From assembly GCA_964370775.1 (NCBI GenBank), contig CAYJKT010000023.1, positions 1 through 42,176 of the forward strand: a stretch of 42,176 nucleotides of DNA. Reading direction: 5' to 3'. This DNA is from SIG603 sp964370775. Its GTDB lineage: Bacteria > Bacillota > Clostridia > Oscillospirales > Acutalibacteraceae. The translations under genes and the position numbers were made by a program. Within the stretch, counting starts at the first letter, position 1. Every line of letters begins with the position of its first letter. The notes under the pieces are model-generated. The model saw only the letters and a program-made list of their open reading frames with translations, searched no databases and was not told the origin of the DNA. Positions 32,692 to 41,721 of this stretch are shown here, piece after piece.

Positions 32692-32742
32692 TTTTTCTAT
32701 TCCTTCCACAATATATTATGTTGACTTTAATATTTATTATGT

Positions 32743-32751
32743 ATTATACCA
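32743..32751 (-). promoter_or_regulatory. Extended -10 promoter of the flavodoxin-like gene
   Basis: On the minus strand TGGTATAAT, a perfect extended -10, about 50 bp before the start codon. No well-spaced -35 is visible. Confidence 0.5.
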
Positions 32752-32904
32752 AAAACGATTAATGTAAATATTATCAAATTGTTAACTTTTGCAGAAAGTC
32801 TTTAACTTTTAGAATTTTATGTCAAAAATTAATTAGATTTATATTAATATAATATTAATCTTGGGTTTTCACTGAAAATTGTGTTTATTTAGCTAAGATT
32901 TATT

Positions 32905-32933
32905 TTGACTTTTGTAAATTAAAGTGGTATAAT
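32905..32933 (+). promoter_or_regulatory. Promoter of the V-type ATPase operon
   Basis: TTGACT, 17 bp, TATAAT with TG at the extended -10 position. It gives a leader of about 45 nt before the first gene. The roughly 150 bp upstream, up to the flavodoxin promoter, are A/T-rich with no clear further element. Confidence 0.8.
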
Positions 32934-32983
32934 TACAGTGAAAATTACTAAACTGATAAAATGCAGTAAAAAGGAGTGATATT

Positions 32984-33292
32984 TTGGCAAAAGAGACACT
33001 TGATGCTTTAAAACTTGCTGAGGAAAAAGCAAGAAAATCCATTGAGCAAGCTAAACTTGATGGTAAAGAAAAAGTTGATGGGGCGACTAAGGAGAGAGAG
33101 GAGATTTTTGAGGAACTGAAGAAAACGGTTCTAAAAAAAGCAGACGATCAGAAAATTTTGGAACAAAACGCTGTGCAAGAAATTGAAAAATCTACTAAAG
33201 ATAACTGCATGAAATTAGTGAGTGATTTAAACGGCAATTATGAATCCAACAAAGAGCAAGCAATAAAATCAATTATAGCTGAAATCATCTAA
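32984..33292 (+). CDS. V-type ATPase G/H-like peripheral stalk subunit
   Basis: A 102-residue, charged, nearly all-helical protein (heptad-like LAEEKARKSIEQAKLDGKEK region) fitting the small coiled-coil subunit that pairs with subunit E in the peripheral stalk. Its place as first gene before subunit I matches AhaH of archaea and NtpF of Enterococcus hirae. It begins with TTG, supported by AAGGAG 7 bp upstream and no better codon. Identity rests on size, composition and context rather than motifs. Confidence 0.8.
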   Translation: MAKETLDALKLAEEKARKSIEQAKLDGKEKVDGATKEREEIFEELKKTVLKKADDQKILEQNAVQEIEKSTKDNCMKLVSDLNGNYESNKEQAIKSIIAEII

Positions 33293-33314
33293 AACGCTGA
33301 AAAGGAGGTAGATT

Positions 33315-35336
33315 ATGGCAGTATTGCCAATGAAACGTATTAATATTTACGGACTTCGTAATCAGCGAAAAGCTATACTAGAGCTTTTACAAAGAAAAAG
33401 CCAAGTAGAAATTATTGATACAGACATTACTGACGACGACAAAAGCTTTTTTGCTAAACAAGATGTATCTACTAGCAAAAATAAATTCGAAAGTAACGAG
33501 AAATCTATAGCACAGGCAGTAGCTATACTTGATAGTTTAGCGAAGCCTGAAAACACTGGATCTATGTTTAGTGGTAGAGACGTTATAGACGTAACTGAGT
33601 ATCATAAAACTGAAACAGATGCAACCGAAAATATTAAGTGTGCAAATCGAATTATAGGACTATCTAAAAAAATATCTGATTACAAAGCAGATATAGTTAA
33701 AAACAAGGGTTCAATTGAAGCATTAGAACCTTGGCTTAACCTAGATATTTCTATGAGAATTAAAGAAACAGAAAGTACCATAGTTTTCTTAGGTATTTTA
33801 CCAGAGGAATATGATGAAACAAAGCTTAAAACAGCTATTGCAAAAAATGATATAGACACAGCTAATGTTTATATAGAAATTTTAAGTGCATCAGTTCAAC
33901 AAACTTGTTTCTTTGCAATATGCCACAAAAAAGTATGTGGCGAAGTTGAATCAGCTCTTAGAAATATCGGCATGAGCTATCCCGTTTCGTTAAGTAAAGT
34001 ACCACCACGTGAGAGGGTGAAAATTCTTAACGAGAGAATAGTAGAAGCTGAGAAAAAACTAAGCGAAGCTGAAAAAGAGATTATCTCTTACAAAAATTCA
34101 AGAAAAAGTTTACTTTATACTGCTGATTATTTATCTATGAGAACAGAGAAATATGATGCTTTAGCAAAACTTTTGCAAACTACCAACGCTTTTGTGGTAG
34201 AAGGATTTATCACAGAAGAAGACAGTGCAAAATTGAAAGGGTTATTGGAGAAAAAGTTCGAATGTTTTGTTGAGATTGAAGATACAAGAGCAGACGATAA
34301 TGTGCCAATAAAACTTAAAAACAACGGATTTGCGGCTCCTATTGAAGGAGTTGTAGAGAGTTACAGTTTACCGAATAGAAACGAATTTGACCCATCTACT
34401 ATAACAGCTATATTCTATTATTTCTTGTTTGGTATGATGCTTTCTGACTTAGCCTACGGCTTGATAATGGTTATCGGTTGTGGTGTTGTTCTAGCTAAAA
34501 ACAAAAACATGGAAACAGGACTTAAAAATTCAGTTAAAATGTTCTTGTACTGTGGAATTTCCACAGCGTTCTGGGGCGTTATGTTTGGAAGCTTTTTCGG
34601 AGACGTGATTGAAGTTGTTAGTGCAACTTTCTTTGGTACACAATTAAGCACACCGGCTTTATGGTTTAAACCATTAACCGAACCAATGACACTACTGATG
34701 TTCTCATTGTTGCTAGGTATCATCCACTTATTTGCAGGACTAGCAATGAAGTTCTATATTCTTGCTAGAGACAAAAAATATTATGATGCAGTTTGCGATG
34801 TAATTTTTTGGTATTTCTTAGTAGGTGGCGGAGTAATTTATTTTATGTCTACAGAAATGTTCTTAAGCATTTCAGGTTTAGGATTTACACTACCATTATC
34901 TGTTGGTAACGTAGGCGCAGTACTTGCTATAATCGGCGCTATCGGTATCGTTTTAACAGGTGGTAGAGACTCTAAAAACCCAGCTATAAGACTGATGAAA
35001 GGCATATACGGACTATATGGTGCAACTAGTTATATAGGAGATATTTTATCTTATTCTAGACTTTTAGCACTTGGTCTTGCAACAGGTGTTATAGCTTCTG
35101 TTTTCAATCAAATGGGTGCTATGGCTGGCGGAGGATTTACAGGCGCTATTGTATTTGTCTTAGTGTTCCTAGTAGGTCACTCAATTAATATAGGTCTAAA
35201 TGTGTTGGGTGCTTATGTTCACTCTAACAGATTAGAATACGTAGAGTTCTTCGGAAAATTCTATGAAGGTGGCGGAAGGAAATTTAATCCTTTCCAATCA
35301 AAAACAAAACATTTCAAAGTAATGGAGGAAAAATAG
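33315..35336 (+). CDS. ntpI: V-type ATPase subunit I (membrane stator, a-subunit)
   Basis: A 673-residue two-part protein. The N-terminal half (about 1-345) is soluble with coiled-coil stretches that contact the peripheral stalks. The C-terminal half has about seven to eight membrane helices and forms the ion half-channels against the K ring. The conserved arginine region is in SYIGDILSYSRLLALGLATG. AAAGGAGG precedes the ATG. Located in the cell membrane. Subunit K begins 1 bp after its stop. Confidence 0.95.
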   Translation: MAVLPMKRINIYGLRNQRKAILELLQRKSQVEIIDTDITDDDKSFFAKQDVSTSKNKFESNEKSIAQAVAILDSLAKPENTGSMFSGRDVIDVTEYHKTETDATENIKCANRIIGLSKKISDYKADIVKNKGSIEALEPWLNLDISMRIKETESTIVFLGILPEEYDETKLKTAIAKNDIDTANVYIEILSASVQQTCFFAICHKKVCGEVESALRNIGMSYPVSLSKVPPRERVKILNERIVEAEKKLSEAEKEIISYKNSRKSLLYTADYLSMRTEKYDALAKLLQTTNAFVVEGFITEEDSAKLKGLLEKKFECFVEIEDTRADDNVPIKLKNNGFAAPIEGVVESYSLPNRNEFDPSTITAIFYYFLFGMMLSDLAYGLIMVIGCGVVLAKNKNMETGLKNSVKMFLYCGISTAFWGVMFGSFFGDVIEVVSATFFGTQLSTPALWFKPLTEPMTLLMFSLLLGIIHLFAGLAMKFYILARDKKYYDAVCDVIFWYFLVGGGVIYFMSTEMFLSISGLGFTLPLSVGNVGAVLAIIGAIGIVLTGGRDSKNPAIRLMKGIYGLYGATSYIGDILSYSRLLALGLATGVIASVFNQMGAMAGGGFTGAIVFVLVFLVGHSINIGLNVLGAYVHSNRLEYVEFFGKFYEGGGRKFNPFQSKTKHFKVMEEK

Positions 35337-35337
35337 T

Positions 35338-35832
35338 ATGGAGATTTTGACACAATTAGGTATGCCTTTGGCAATAACAGGTGCTGCTTTAGCAGTTATG
35401 ATAGCAGGTATTGGTTCTGCGATAGGCGTTGGTTTAACAGGTGAGGCAGCTGCTGGCGTAGTTACAGAAGAGCCTTCTTTATTCGGTAAAGTTCTTGTTC
35501 TTCAACTTCTACCAGGTACACAAGGTATTTATGGTTTGCTTATCGCGTTTATGACACTTTCTGAAATAGGTGTTTTAGGTGGCGAAGCTCCAGAAATCAG
35601 CTTTGCAAAAGGTATTGCTTACCTAATCGCTTGCCTACCTATAGCTTTTGCAGGTTTACACTCAGCAAAAATGCAAGCTAGAGCAACTGTTGCTTCTATC
35701 TCTCTATTTGCTAAAAAACCAGACCAATTCTCAAAAGCACTTCTAATGCCTATCATGGTTGAAACATACGCTATTCTTTCACTTCTAATATCAATTTTGG
35801 CAGTTGTTAACGTTGGTGCTCTACCAATTTGA
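35338..35832 (+). CDS. ntpK: V-type ATPase subunit K (rotor ring), Na+-type
   Basis: A 164-residue proteolipid of four membrane helices (two hairpins) that forms the rotating ring. The ion-binding glutamate is Glu142 in MVETYAIL. Residues equivalent to the Na+ ligands of E. hirae NtpK are all present: Leu58, Thr61, Gln62 and Tyr65 (LPGTQGIYG) and Gln113 (KMQARA). The first hairpin has no carboxylate, as in other duplicated K subunits. This points to sodium rather than proton transport. GGAGG lies in the end of the I gene. Confidence 0.96.
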   Translation: MEILTQLGMPLAITGAALAVMIAGIGSAIGVGLTGEAAAGVVTEEPSLFGKVLVLQLLPGTQGIYGLLIAFMTLSEIGVLGGEAPEISFAKGIAYLIACLPIAFAGLHSAKMQARATVASISLFAKKPDQFSKALLMPIMVETYAILSLLISILAVVNVGALPI

Positions 35833-35865
35833 TGAATGAAAAAAATTTGATATAGGAGGGCTATG

Positions 35866-36438
35866 ATGACAGGCTTAGAAAAGATAATTAAACAGATAGA
35901 ACTAGATGCAAAAGAAACTGCCAACAGTCATTTAAGCGATGCCGTAAAACAAGCTGCTGATATTGTTGCAAAAGCAAAAGTTGATGCAAAGCTTGAACTA
36001 GAAAAACACGAGAAACAAGCAAAAGTTCGAATGGAAAATGTTATTGAACGTGCGAAATCTTCTTGTGAGTTAGAAACTGCTAAAACTGTTTTAAAAACAA
36101 AGCAGGATATTATATCTAAAGTTTTAGATGAAGCTGTTAATAGATTGGAAAACCTAGAGGAAAAAGAATATTTTGATGTTTTGGTTACTCTTGCTAACAA
36201 ACACAGGGGCAAAGAAAGCTATGAGTTGTGTTTAAATGCTAAGGATAATGCTAGAATACCAAGTGACTTTGAGGCTAAACTTCCAAGCAATATTAAACTT
36301 AGCTCAAAAAGCATTAGTATAGACAGTGGTTTTATATTAGTAGGTAGTGAAATTGATGAGAATTGTAGTTTTAAAGCTCTTTTTGAAGACAATCTAGAGC
36401 AATTACAGGACGTAGCATCTTCTATTTTATTTAAGTAG
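35866..36438 (+). CDS. ntpE: V-type ATPase subunit E (peripheral stalk)
   Basis: A 190-residue helical stalk protein: N-terminal long coiled coil (about 1-95, rich in Ala, Lys and Glu) and a C-terminal globular part that clamps the catalytic head. Pairs with the G/H-like subunit. Two adjacent ATGs (35863 and 35866) follow GGAGGG; the second has the better spacing. Order and size match the ntp operons. Confidence 0.9.
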   Translation: MTGLEKIIKQIELDAKETANSHLSDAVKQAADIVAKAKVDAKLELEKHEKQAKVRMENVIERAKSSCELETAKTVLKTKQDIISKVLDEAVNRLENLEEKEYFDVLVTLANKHRGKESYELCLNAKDNARIPSDFEAKLPSNIKLSSKSISIDSGFILVGSEIDENCSFKALFEDNLEQLQDVASSILFK

Positions 36439-36447
36439 GAGGAGCTT

Positions 36448-37413
36448 ATGACAGAATTATATACTTACCAAGTAGCAAGGGTTAGAGTTAGAGAATTAGG
36501 TTTGCTAACAAAACAGGATATTGACAATCTGATGGCTGTTAGAAACTACGAAGAAGGCATTATGTTCATTAAGGACAAAGGCTTTGGAAGTGGTGAGGAA
36601 AAAGAGCTTGAAGAATTCTTAAAAACAGAAGATGAAAAACTTTGGGCTTTTATGAAAGAGCTTTTAAAAGATTTAACACCTTTTAATGTGTTGCTATATC
36701 CAACTGATTTTAACAACCTAAAAGCTGCTATTAAATCTGCCGTTACTGGTAAAGAGCATAATAACATTTATAAGAGCGGTGGAACTGTTGAAAGCGAATG
36801 GCTTGCTAAAGTTGTTGCAGATAACGAATTTGCAAAACTAGCACCTAGCATGAAAGAACCAGCAGAAAAAGCATATAAAACATTGCTTAAAACAAGTGAT
36901 GGTCAGGCTTGCGATATTATTTTAGATAAAGCTTGCTTACAATGCATTTTAAAAGCTGGGGAAGAGTCAGAAGATCAGCTTGTTAAAGATTATGCAGAGC
37001 TTACTGTGGCACTTGCTAACATTAAAATGGCTGTTAGATGCGAAAAAACAGAAAAACCAATCAGCTTTATCAACGAAGCATTGGTTCCGTGCAAAACACT
37101 AAATGTTAAAGCACTGGCTTCTGCTGCTTCAAAAAATGCAGACGAAATATATTCAGTGTTGAGTTCTAGCAACTATGCTTCAGCTGTAGAGAAACTTAAA
37201 GAAGGTAACTCTGCGTTTGAAAAATGGTGCGATGATAAAATAATGGAACTTATAAAAAAACAAAAAGTTAATCCATTTACCATAGGACCTCTAATGGCTT
37301 ACGTTATTGCAAGACAAAATGAGATGAGCATGGTTAAGATAATTTTATCATCAAAAAGAGCAGGGCTTAAAAATGAGTTAATTCGAGAAAGACTGAGGGA
37401 TATGTATGTATAG
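36448..37413 (+). CDS. ntpC: V-type ATPase subunit C (d-type, central shaft to ring adaptor)
   Basis: A 321-residue all-helical protein of the AtpC/NtpC (eukaryotic d) family that joins the central shaft to the K ring. The N-terminal TYQVARVRVRELGLLT and the C-terminal NPFTIGPLMAYVIARQNEM are family hallmarks. GGAGGAG precedes the ATG. The last 8 bp overlap the F gene. Confidence 0.93.
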   Translation: MTELYTYQVARVRVRELGLLTKQDIDNLMAVRNYEEGIMFIKDKGFGSGEEKELEEFLKTEDEKLWAFMKELLKDLTPFNVLLYPTDFNNLKAAIKSAVTGKEHNNIYKSGGTVESEWLAKVVADNEFAKLAPSMKEPAEKAYKTLLKTSDGQACDIILDKACLQCILKAGEESEDQLVKDYAELTVALANIKMAVRCEKTEKPISFINEALVPCKTLNVKALASAASKNADEIYSVLSSSNYASAVEKLKEGNSAFEKWCDDKIMELIKKQKVNPFTIGPLMAYVIARQNEMSMVKIILSSKRAGLKNELIRERLRDMYV

Positions 37414-37729
37414 AATAGCTGTTTTAGGGGATATAGACAGCATTTACGGCTTTGCCGCTCTTGGTCTGGATATATACCCAGTTACGGAGACTAAAGAAGC
37501 TTCCGAAACACTTTTTAAACTATCAAAAGGCAACTATGCTGTGATTTATATCACAGAAGGTCTTGCCGCTAATTTAGAAAAAGAGCTTGACTATCTAAGA
37601 GAACTTCCTCTACCTGCTGTTATTCCTATTCCAGGATTAAAAGATAACACTGGTATGGGTATTAAAATGGTTAAAAAATCGGTAGAACAAGCTGTTGGCT
37701 CCGACATAATTTTCGGAGGCGACGAATAA
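37406..37729 (+). CDS. ntpG: V-type ATPase subunit F (central shaft)
   Basis: A 107-residue alpha/beta protein that binds subunit D in the rotating shaft. The N-terminal RIAVLGDIDSIYGFAALG and the middle YAVIYITEGLA strand are typical. Translation is coupled to subunit C by an 8-bp overlap; GAGGGA lies just upstream of the ATG. Named NtpG in E. hirae and F elsewhere. Confidence 0.93.
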   Translation: MYRIAVLGDIDSIYGFAALGLDIYPVTETKEASETLFKLSKGNYAVIYITEGLAANLEKELDYLRELPLPAVIPIPGLKDNTGMGIKMVKKSVEQAVGSDIIFGGDE

Positions 37730-37759
37730 CACCAAATTTAGAAAGGGTGATTTAACACA

Positions 37760-39538
37760 ATGAGCAAAGGCACTATTAAAAAAGTTGCAGGTCCATTGGT
37801 TATTGCAAGCGGCATGAGAGACGCAAATATGTTTGACGTTGTTCGTGTTGGTGATAAGCGTCTTATCGGTGAGATTATCGAAATCCACGGCGAAGATGCA
37901 TCAATCCAAGTATACGAGGAAACATCAGGTCTAGGCCCTGGTGCACCAGTTGAATCTACTGGTGTTCCTATGAGCGTTGAATTAGGTCCTGGACTAATTG
38001 AGTCTATCTATGATGGTATTCAAAGACCGCTTGATGATATTATGAAAATCTCAGGAAGTAACTTACAACGTGGTGTTGAAGTTTCTTCACTAAAAAGAGA
38101 TTTGAAATGGGACTTTGTTCCTACTGCAAAAGTAGGTGACACCGTACAAAGCGGTGATATTATCGGTACAGTACAAGAGTCGCCAATTGTTTTACACAAA
38201 ATAATGGTACCTGTAAACTGTAGCGGTGTGATTAAGTCTATTACAGCTGGTAGCTTTACAGTTACAGAAGTTGTAGCAGAAGTTACAAAAGAAGATGGCA
38301 CTACACAAGAACTTACCATGATGCAAAAATGGCCTGTTCGTAAAGGTAGACCATATCAACGTAAATTACCACCAGAAATGCCTTTAATTACTGGACAAAG
38401 AGTTATCGATACTCTGTTCCCAATTGCTAAAGGTGGTGTTGCAGCTGTTCCAGGACCATTCGGTAGTGGTAAAACAGTTGTTCAGCATCAGCTTGCTAAA
38501 TGGGCAGAGGCTGACATAGTTGTTTACATCGGTTGTGGTGAGCGTGGTAATGAGATGACAGACGTTTTGAATGAGTTCCCTGAACTTATCGACCCAAAAA
38601 CAGGTCAACCACTTATGAAACGTACTGTTCTTATCGCAAATACATCTGACATGCCTGTTGCGGCTCGTGAAGCTTCAATATACACAGGTATTACTATAGC
38701 AGAATATTTCAGAGACATGGGTTATTCAGTAGCTCTAATGGGCGACTCTACTTCTCGTTGGGCTGAGGCTTTACGTGAAATGTCTGGTCGTTTGGAAGAG
38801 ATGCCTGGTGAGGAAGGTTACCCTGCGTATCTTGGTAGCCGTCTAGCACAGTTCTATGAGAGAGCTGGCCGTGTTATTACTTTAAGTAGTGATGACAGAA
38901 TTGGCGCACTTTCAGTTATCGGTGCTGTTTCACCTCCAGGTGGTGATATATCAGAGCCTGTTTCCCAAGCGACACTTCGTATCGTTAAAGTTTTCTGGGG
39001 TCTTGATGCTAACCTAGCTTATAGAAGACACTTCCCAGCGCTAAACTGGTTGAACAGCTATTCTCTATATGTAGATAGCATGTCACAATGGTTTGACGAT
39101 AACGTTGCGACTGACTGGATGGATTTAAGAACAAGCTTAATGAGACTTCTTCAAGAAGAAAGTGAACTTGAGGAGATTGTTAAACTAGTTGGTATGGACG
39201 CACTTTCTGCTCCTGACAGACTAAAACTAGAGGCTGCAAGATCAATCCGTGAAGACTATCTTCACCAAAATGCGTTCCATGAAGTTGACACATACACAAG
39301 CCTAGACAAACAACATTATATGATGTTATTAGTTATGGCTTACTATAACAAGTGTAATAAAGCGTTAGAAGACGGTGGCAACATTGAAAAACTTGCTAGT
39401 ATGCCTGTTAGAGAGCAAATCGGACGTTTTAAATACATTGAACAAGATAAGCTAGCTGGTGAATATGATAATATATTATTAGAGCTAGACAAGCAAATTT
39501 CTGAAATCGTATCAAGCAAGGAGGAGTTCTATGCCTAA
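37760..39538 (+). CDS. ntpA: V-type ATPase catalytic subunit A
   Basis: A 592-residue nucleotide-hydrolysing subunit. It has the P-loop GPFGSGKT (232-239), the long non-homologous insert of V-type A subunits between about 115 and 190, the CGERGNEMTDVL block with the catalytic glutamate, and SLMGDSTSRWAEALRE. Three A and three B subunits form the head. Full length. AAAGGGTGA precedes the ATG, and the end overlaps subunit B by 8 bp. Confidence 0.98.
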   Translation: MSKGTIKKVAGPLVIASGMRDANMFDVVRVGDKRLIGEIIEIHGEDASIQVYEETSGLGPGAPVESTGVPMSVELGPGLIESIYDGIQRPLDDIMKISGSNLQRGVEVSSLKRDLKWDFVPTAKVGDTVQSGDIIGTVQESPIVLHKIMVPVNCSGVIKSITAGSFTVTEVVAEVTKEDGTTQELTMMQKWPVRKGRPYQRKLPPEMPLITGQRVIDTLFPIAKGGVAAVPGPFGSGKTVVQHQLAKWAEADIVVYIGCGERGNEMTDVLNEFPELIDPKTGQPLMKRTVLIANTSDMPVAAREASIYTGITIAEYFRDMGYSVALMGDSTSRWAEALREMSGRLEEMPGEEGYPAYLGSRLAQFYERAGRVITLSSDDRIGALSVIGAVSPPGGDISEPVSQATLRIVKVFWGLDANLAYRRHFPALNWLNSYSLYVDSMSQWFDDNVATDWMDLRTSLMRLLQEESELEEIVKLVGMDALSAPDRLKLEAARSIREDYLHQNAFHEVDTYTSLDKQHYMMLLVMAYYNKCNKALEDGGNIEKLASMPVREQIGRFKYIEQDKLAGEYDNILLELDKQISEIVSSKEEFYA

Positions 39539-40904
39539 GGAATATCGTACCATACAAGAGGTCGCAGGCCCTTTGATGCTTGTTAAAAATGTTGAAGGCG
39601 TTTCCTACGATGAACTTGCTGAAATAGAACTTGCAAGCGGAGAAAAAAGACGTTGTAAAGTTTTGGAAATAAACGGAAGCGACGCACTTGTACAGTTGTT
39701 CGAGAGTGCAACAGGTATCAACCTAAGTAACTCTAAAGTTAAGTTTTTAGGAAAAAGCATGGAGCTAGGTGTTAGCGAAGATATGCTTGGTAGAGTTTTT
39801 GACGGTCTTGGTCGTCCAATTGACGGAGGCCCTGAGATTTTACCTGATAGCCGTGATGATATTAACGGCTTGCCTATGAACCCAGCTGCTAGAAACTACC
39901 CTCAAGAATTTATTCAAACAGGTGTTTCGGCTATAGATGGTCTTAACACTCTTGTTAGAGGACAAAAACTACCTATATTCTCAGCTTCTGGTTTGCCACA
40001 CGCTAACCTTGCTGCTCAAATCGCAAGACAAGCTAAAGTTCGTGGAACTAACGATCCTTTTGTTGTTGTTTTCGCTGCTATGGGTATTACTTTCGAGGAG
40101 TCTAACTTCTTTATCGAAAGTTTTAAAGAGACAGGCGCTATCGACAGAACTGTTCTGTTTGTAAACCTTGCGAACGACCCAGCTATCGAGCGTATTGCTA
40201 CTCCTCGTATGGCATTAACAGCTGCTGAATATCTAGCATTTGTTAAAAACTATCATGTTCTTGTTATCATGACAGACATCACAAACTATGCTGACGCATT
40301 GCGTGAAGTTTCTGCTGCTCGTAAAGAGGTTCCAGGTCGTCGTGGTTACCCAGGCTACATGTATACTGACCTTGCTACTCTATACGAAAGAGCTGGTAGA
40401 CTGAAAGGTAAGAATGGTTCTATTACACTTATTCCTATCCTAACAATGCCAGAGGATGACAAAACTCACCCAATCCCTGACCTTACAGGTTATATTACTG
40501 AGGGACAAATCATTCTTAGCCGTGAACTTTACAGAAAAAATCTTACTCCTCCAGTTGACGTTTTACCGTCTCTATCTCGTCTAAAAGACAAAGGTATTGG
40601 TAAAGGCAAAACAAGAGAAGACCATGGTGACACGATGAACCAGTTGTTCTCTGCGTATGCTAGAGGTAAAGAGGCTAAAGAGCTTATGGTTATCCTTGGT
40701 GAGGCTGCTCTTACAGAGATTGATAAGTTATATGCAAAATTTGCAGATGCTTTCGAAGAAGAGTATGTGTCTCAAGGTTATTCAACAAACAGAAGCATAG
40801 AGGATACTTTGAACTTAGGTTGGAAGCTACTTTCTATCCTACCTCGTTCAGAGCTTAAAAGAATTAAGGACGCGTACCTCGACGAATATTACGGAAAGGT
40901 GTGA
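39531..40904 (+). CDS. ntpB: V-type ATPase regulatory subunit B
   Basis: A 457-residue non-catalytic nucleotide-binding subunit. As expected it lacks a P-loop (PIFSASGLPHANLAAQIARQ in its place) but has the conserved arginine-finger region in RRGYPGYMYTDLATLYERAG. Strong GGAGGAG before the ATG inside the A gene, and an 8-bp overlap ensures equal A and B synthesis. Confidence 0.98.
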   Translation: MPKEYRTIQEVAGPLMLVKNVEGVSYDELAEIELASGEKRRCKVLEINGSDALVQLFESATGINLSNSKVKFLGKSMELGVSEDMLGRVFDGLGRPIDGGPEILPDSRDDINGLPMNPAARNYPQEFIQTGVSAIDGLNTLVRGQKLPIFSASGLPHANLAAQIARQAKVRGTNDPFVVVFAAMGITFEESNFFIESFKETGAIDRTVLFVNLANDPAIERIATPRMALTAAEYLAFVKNYHVLVIMTDITNYADALREVSAARKEVPGRRGYPGYMYTDLATLYERAGRLKGKNGSITLIPILTMPEDDKTHPIPDLTGYITEGQIILSRELYRKNLTPPVDVLPSLSRLKDKGIGKGKTREDHGDTMNQLFSAYARGKEAKELMVILGEAALTEIDKLYAKFADAFEEEYVSQGYSTNRSIEDTLNLGWKLLSILPRSELKRIKDAYLDEYYGKV

Positions 40905-40910
40905 TGAACT

Positions 40911-41558
40911 TTGGCTAGTAAACAAGTTAATCCAACCAGAATGGAGCTTACAAAGCTTAAAAGAAAACTTGTAACAGCAATTAGGGGTCACAAACTTCTG
41001 AAAGATAAACGAGACGAATTAATGCGTCAATTCCTTGCAAAAGTTAGAGAGAACAAAGAACTTAGAGAAAAAGTTGAAGAAGGCATTCAAGAGGCAAACA
41101 AAAAGTTTTTGCTTGCTAAAAGTGGTACTCAAGAGGAATTTTTGAACACTGCGTTGCTTGCTCCAAAACAAGAGATAAGTTTGGAAAGCTCTACTGCTAA
41201 TGTAATGAGCGTTGAAATTCCACAGTTTAAGTTTAAAACAAGAACCCCAAATCCTAATGATATTTATTCTTACGGTTTTGCTTTCACATCAGGTGACTTA
41301 GATGACGCTATACTTTTCTTGTCTAAAGTTTTTGAAGACATGTTAAAGTTAGCAGAAATTGAGAAATCTTGCCAGTTGATGGCTGTAGAGATTGAAAAAA
41401 CAAGACGTAGAGTTAATGCATTAGAGCACGTTATGATACCAGAGACTAAAAGAAGCATTAAGTACATCACCATGAAGCTTGACGAAAACGAGAGAAGTAC
41501 TCAAGTTAGATTGATGAAAGTTAAAGATATGATGCTTAAAGAAGCTCACGGATATTAA
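40911..41558 (+). CDS. ntpD: V-type ATPase subunit D (central shaft)
   Basis: A 215-residue coiled-coil protein that forms the rotating axle with F. The N-terminal NPTRMELTKLKRKLVTAIRGHKLLKDKRDELM and C-terminal helices are typical (N-terminus cited only as residues 6-37). It begins with TTG 6 bp after the B stop, with AAAGGTG 9 bp upstream; no ATG gives the conserved N-terminus. Last gene of the operon, followed by a hairpin. Confidence 0.94.
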   Translation: MASKQVNPTRMELTKLKRKLVTAIRGHKLLKDKRDELMRQFLAKVRENKELREKVEEGIQEANKKFLLAKSGTQEEFLNTALLAPKQEISLESSTANVMSVEIPQFKFKTRTPNPNDIYSYGFAFTSGDLDDAILFLSKVFEDMLKLAEIEKSCQLMAVEIEKTRRRVNALEHVMIPETKRSIKYITMKLDENERSTQVRLMKVKDMMLKEAHGY

Positions 41559-41569
41559 TAGAATAATAA

Positions 41570-41600
41570 ATGCCACAACTGTTACAGGTTGTGGCATTAG
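41570..41600 (+). terminator. Hairpin after the V-ATPase operon
   Basis: ATGCCACAAC pairs perfectly with GTTGTGGCAT over an 8-nt loop. The following T tract is poor (TAGTTATATA), so termination may be partial. Confidence 0.6.
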
Positions 41601-41691
41601 TTATATATAGAACATTTTGTATATATTAAATCAACTGTTTACAATTATTTAATTAAATATGCCGTATTTTGTACATATAGATTGAGTATAA

Positions 41692-41697
41692 TATAAT
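41692..41697 (+). promoter_or_regulatory. Probable -10 box for the secreted-protein gene
   Basis: Perfect TATAAT (a second overlapping copy at 41687-41692). The best -35, TTGTAC at 41669-41674 with 17-bp spacing, matches only 3 of 6. Confidence 0.4.
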
Positions 41698-41721
41698 AAA
41701 ATAATTGTAGTAGGTGAAATT

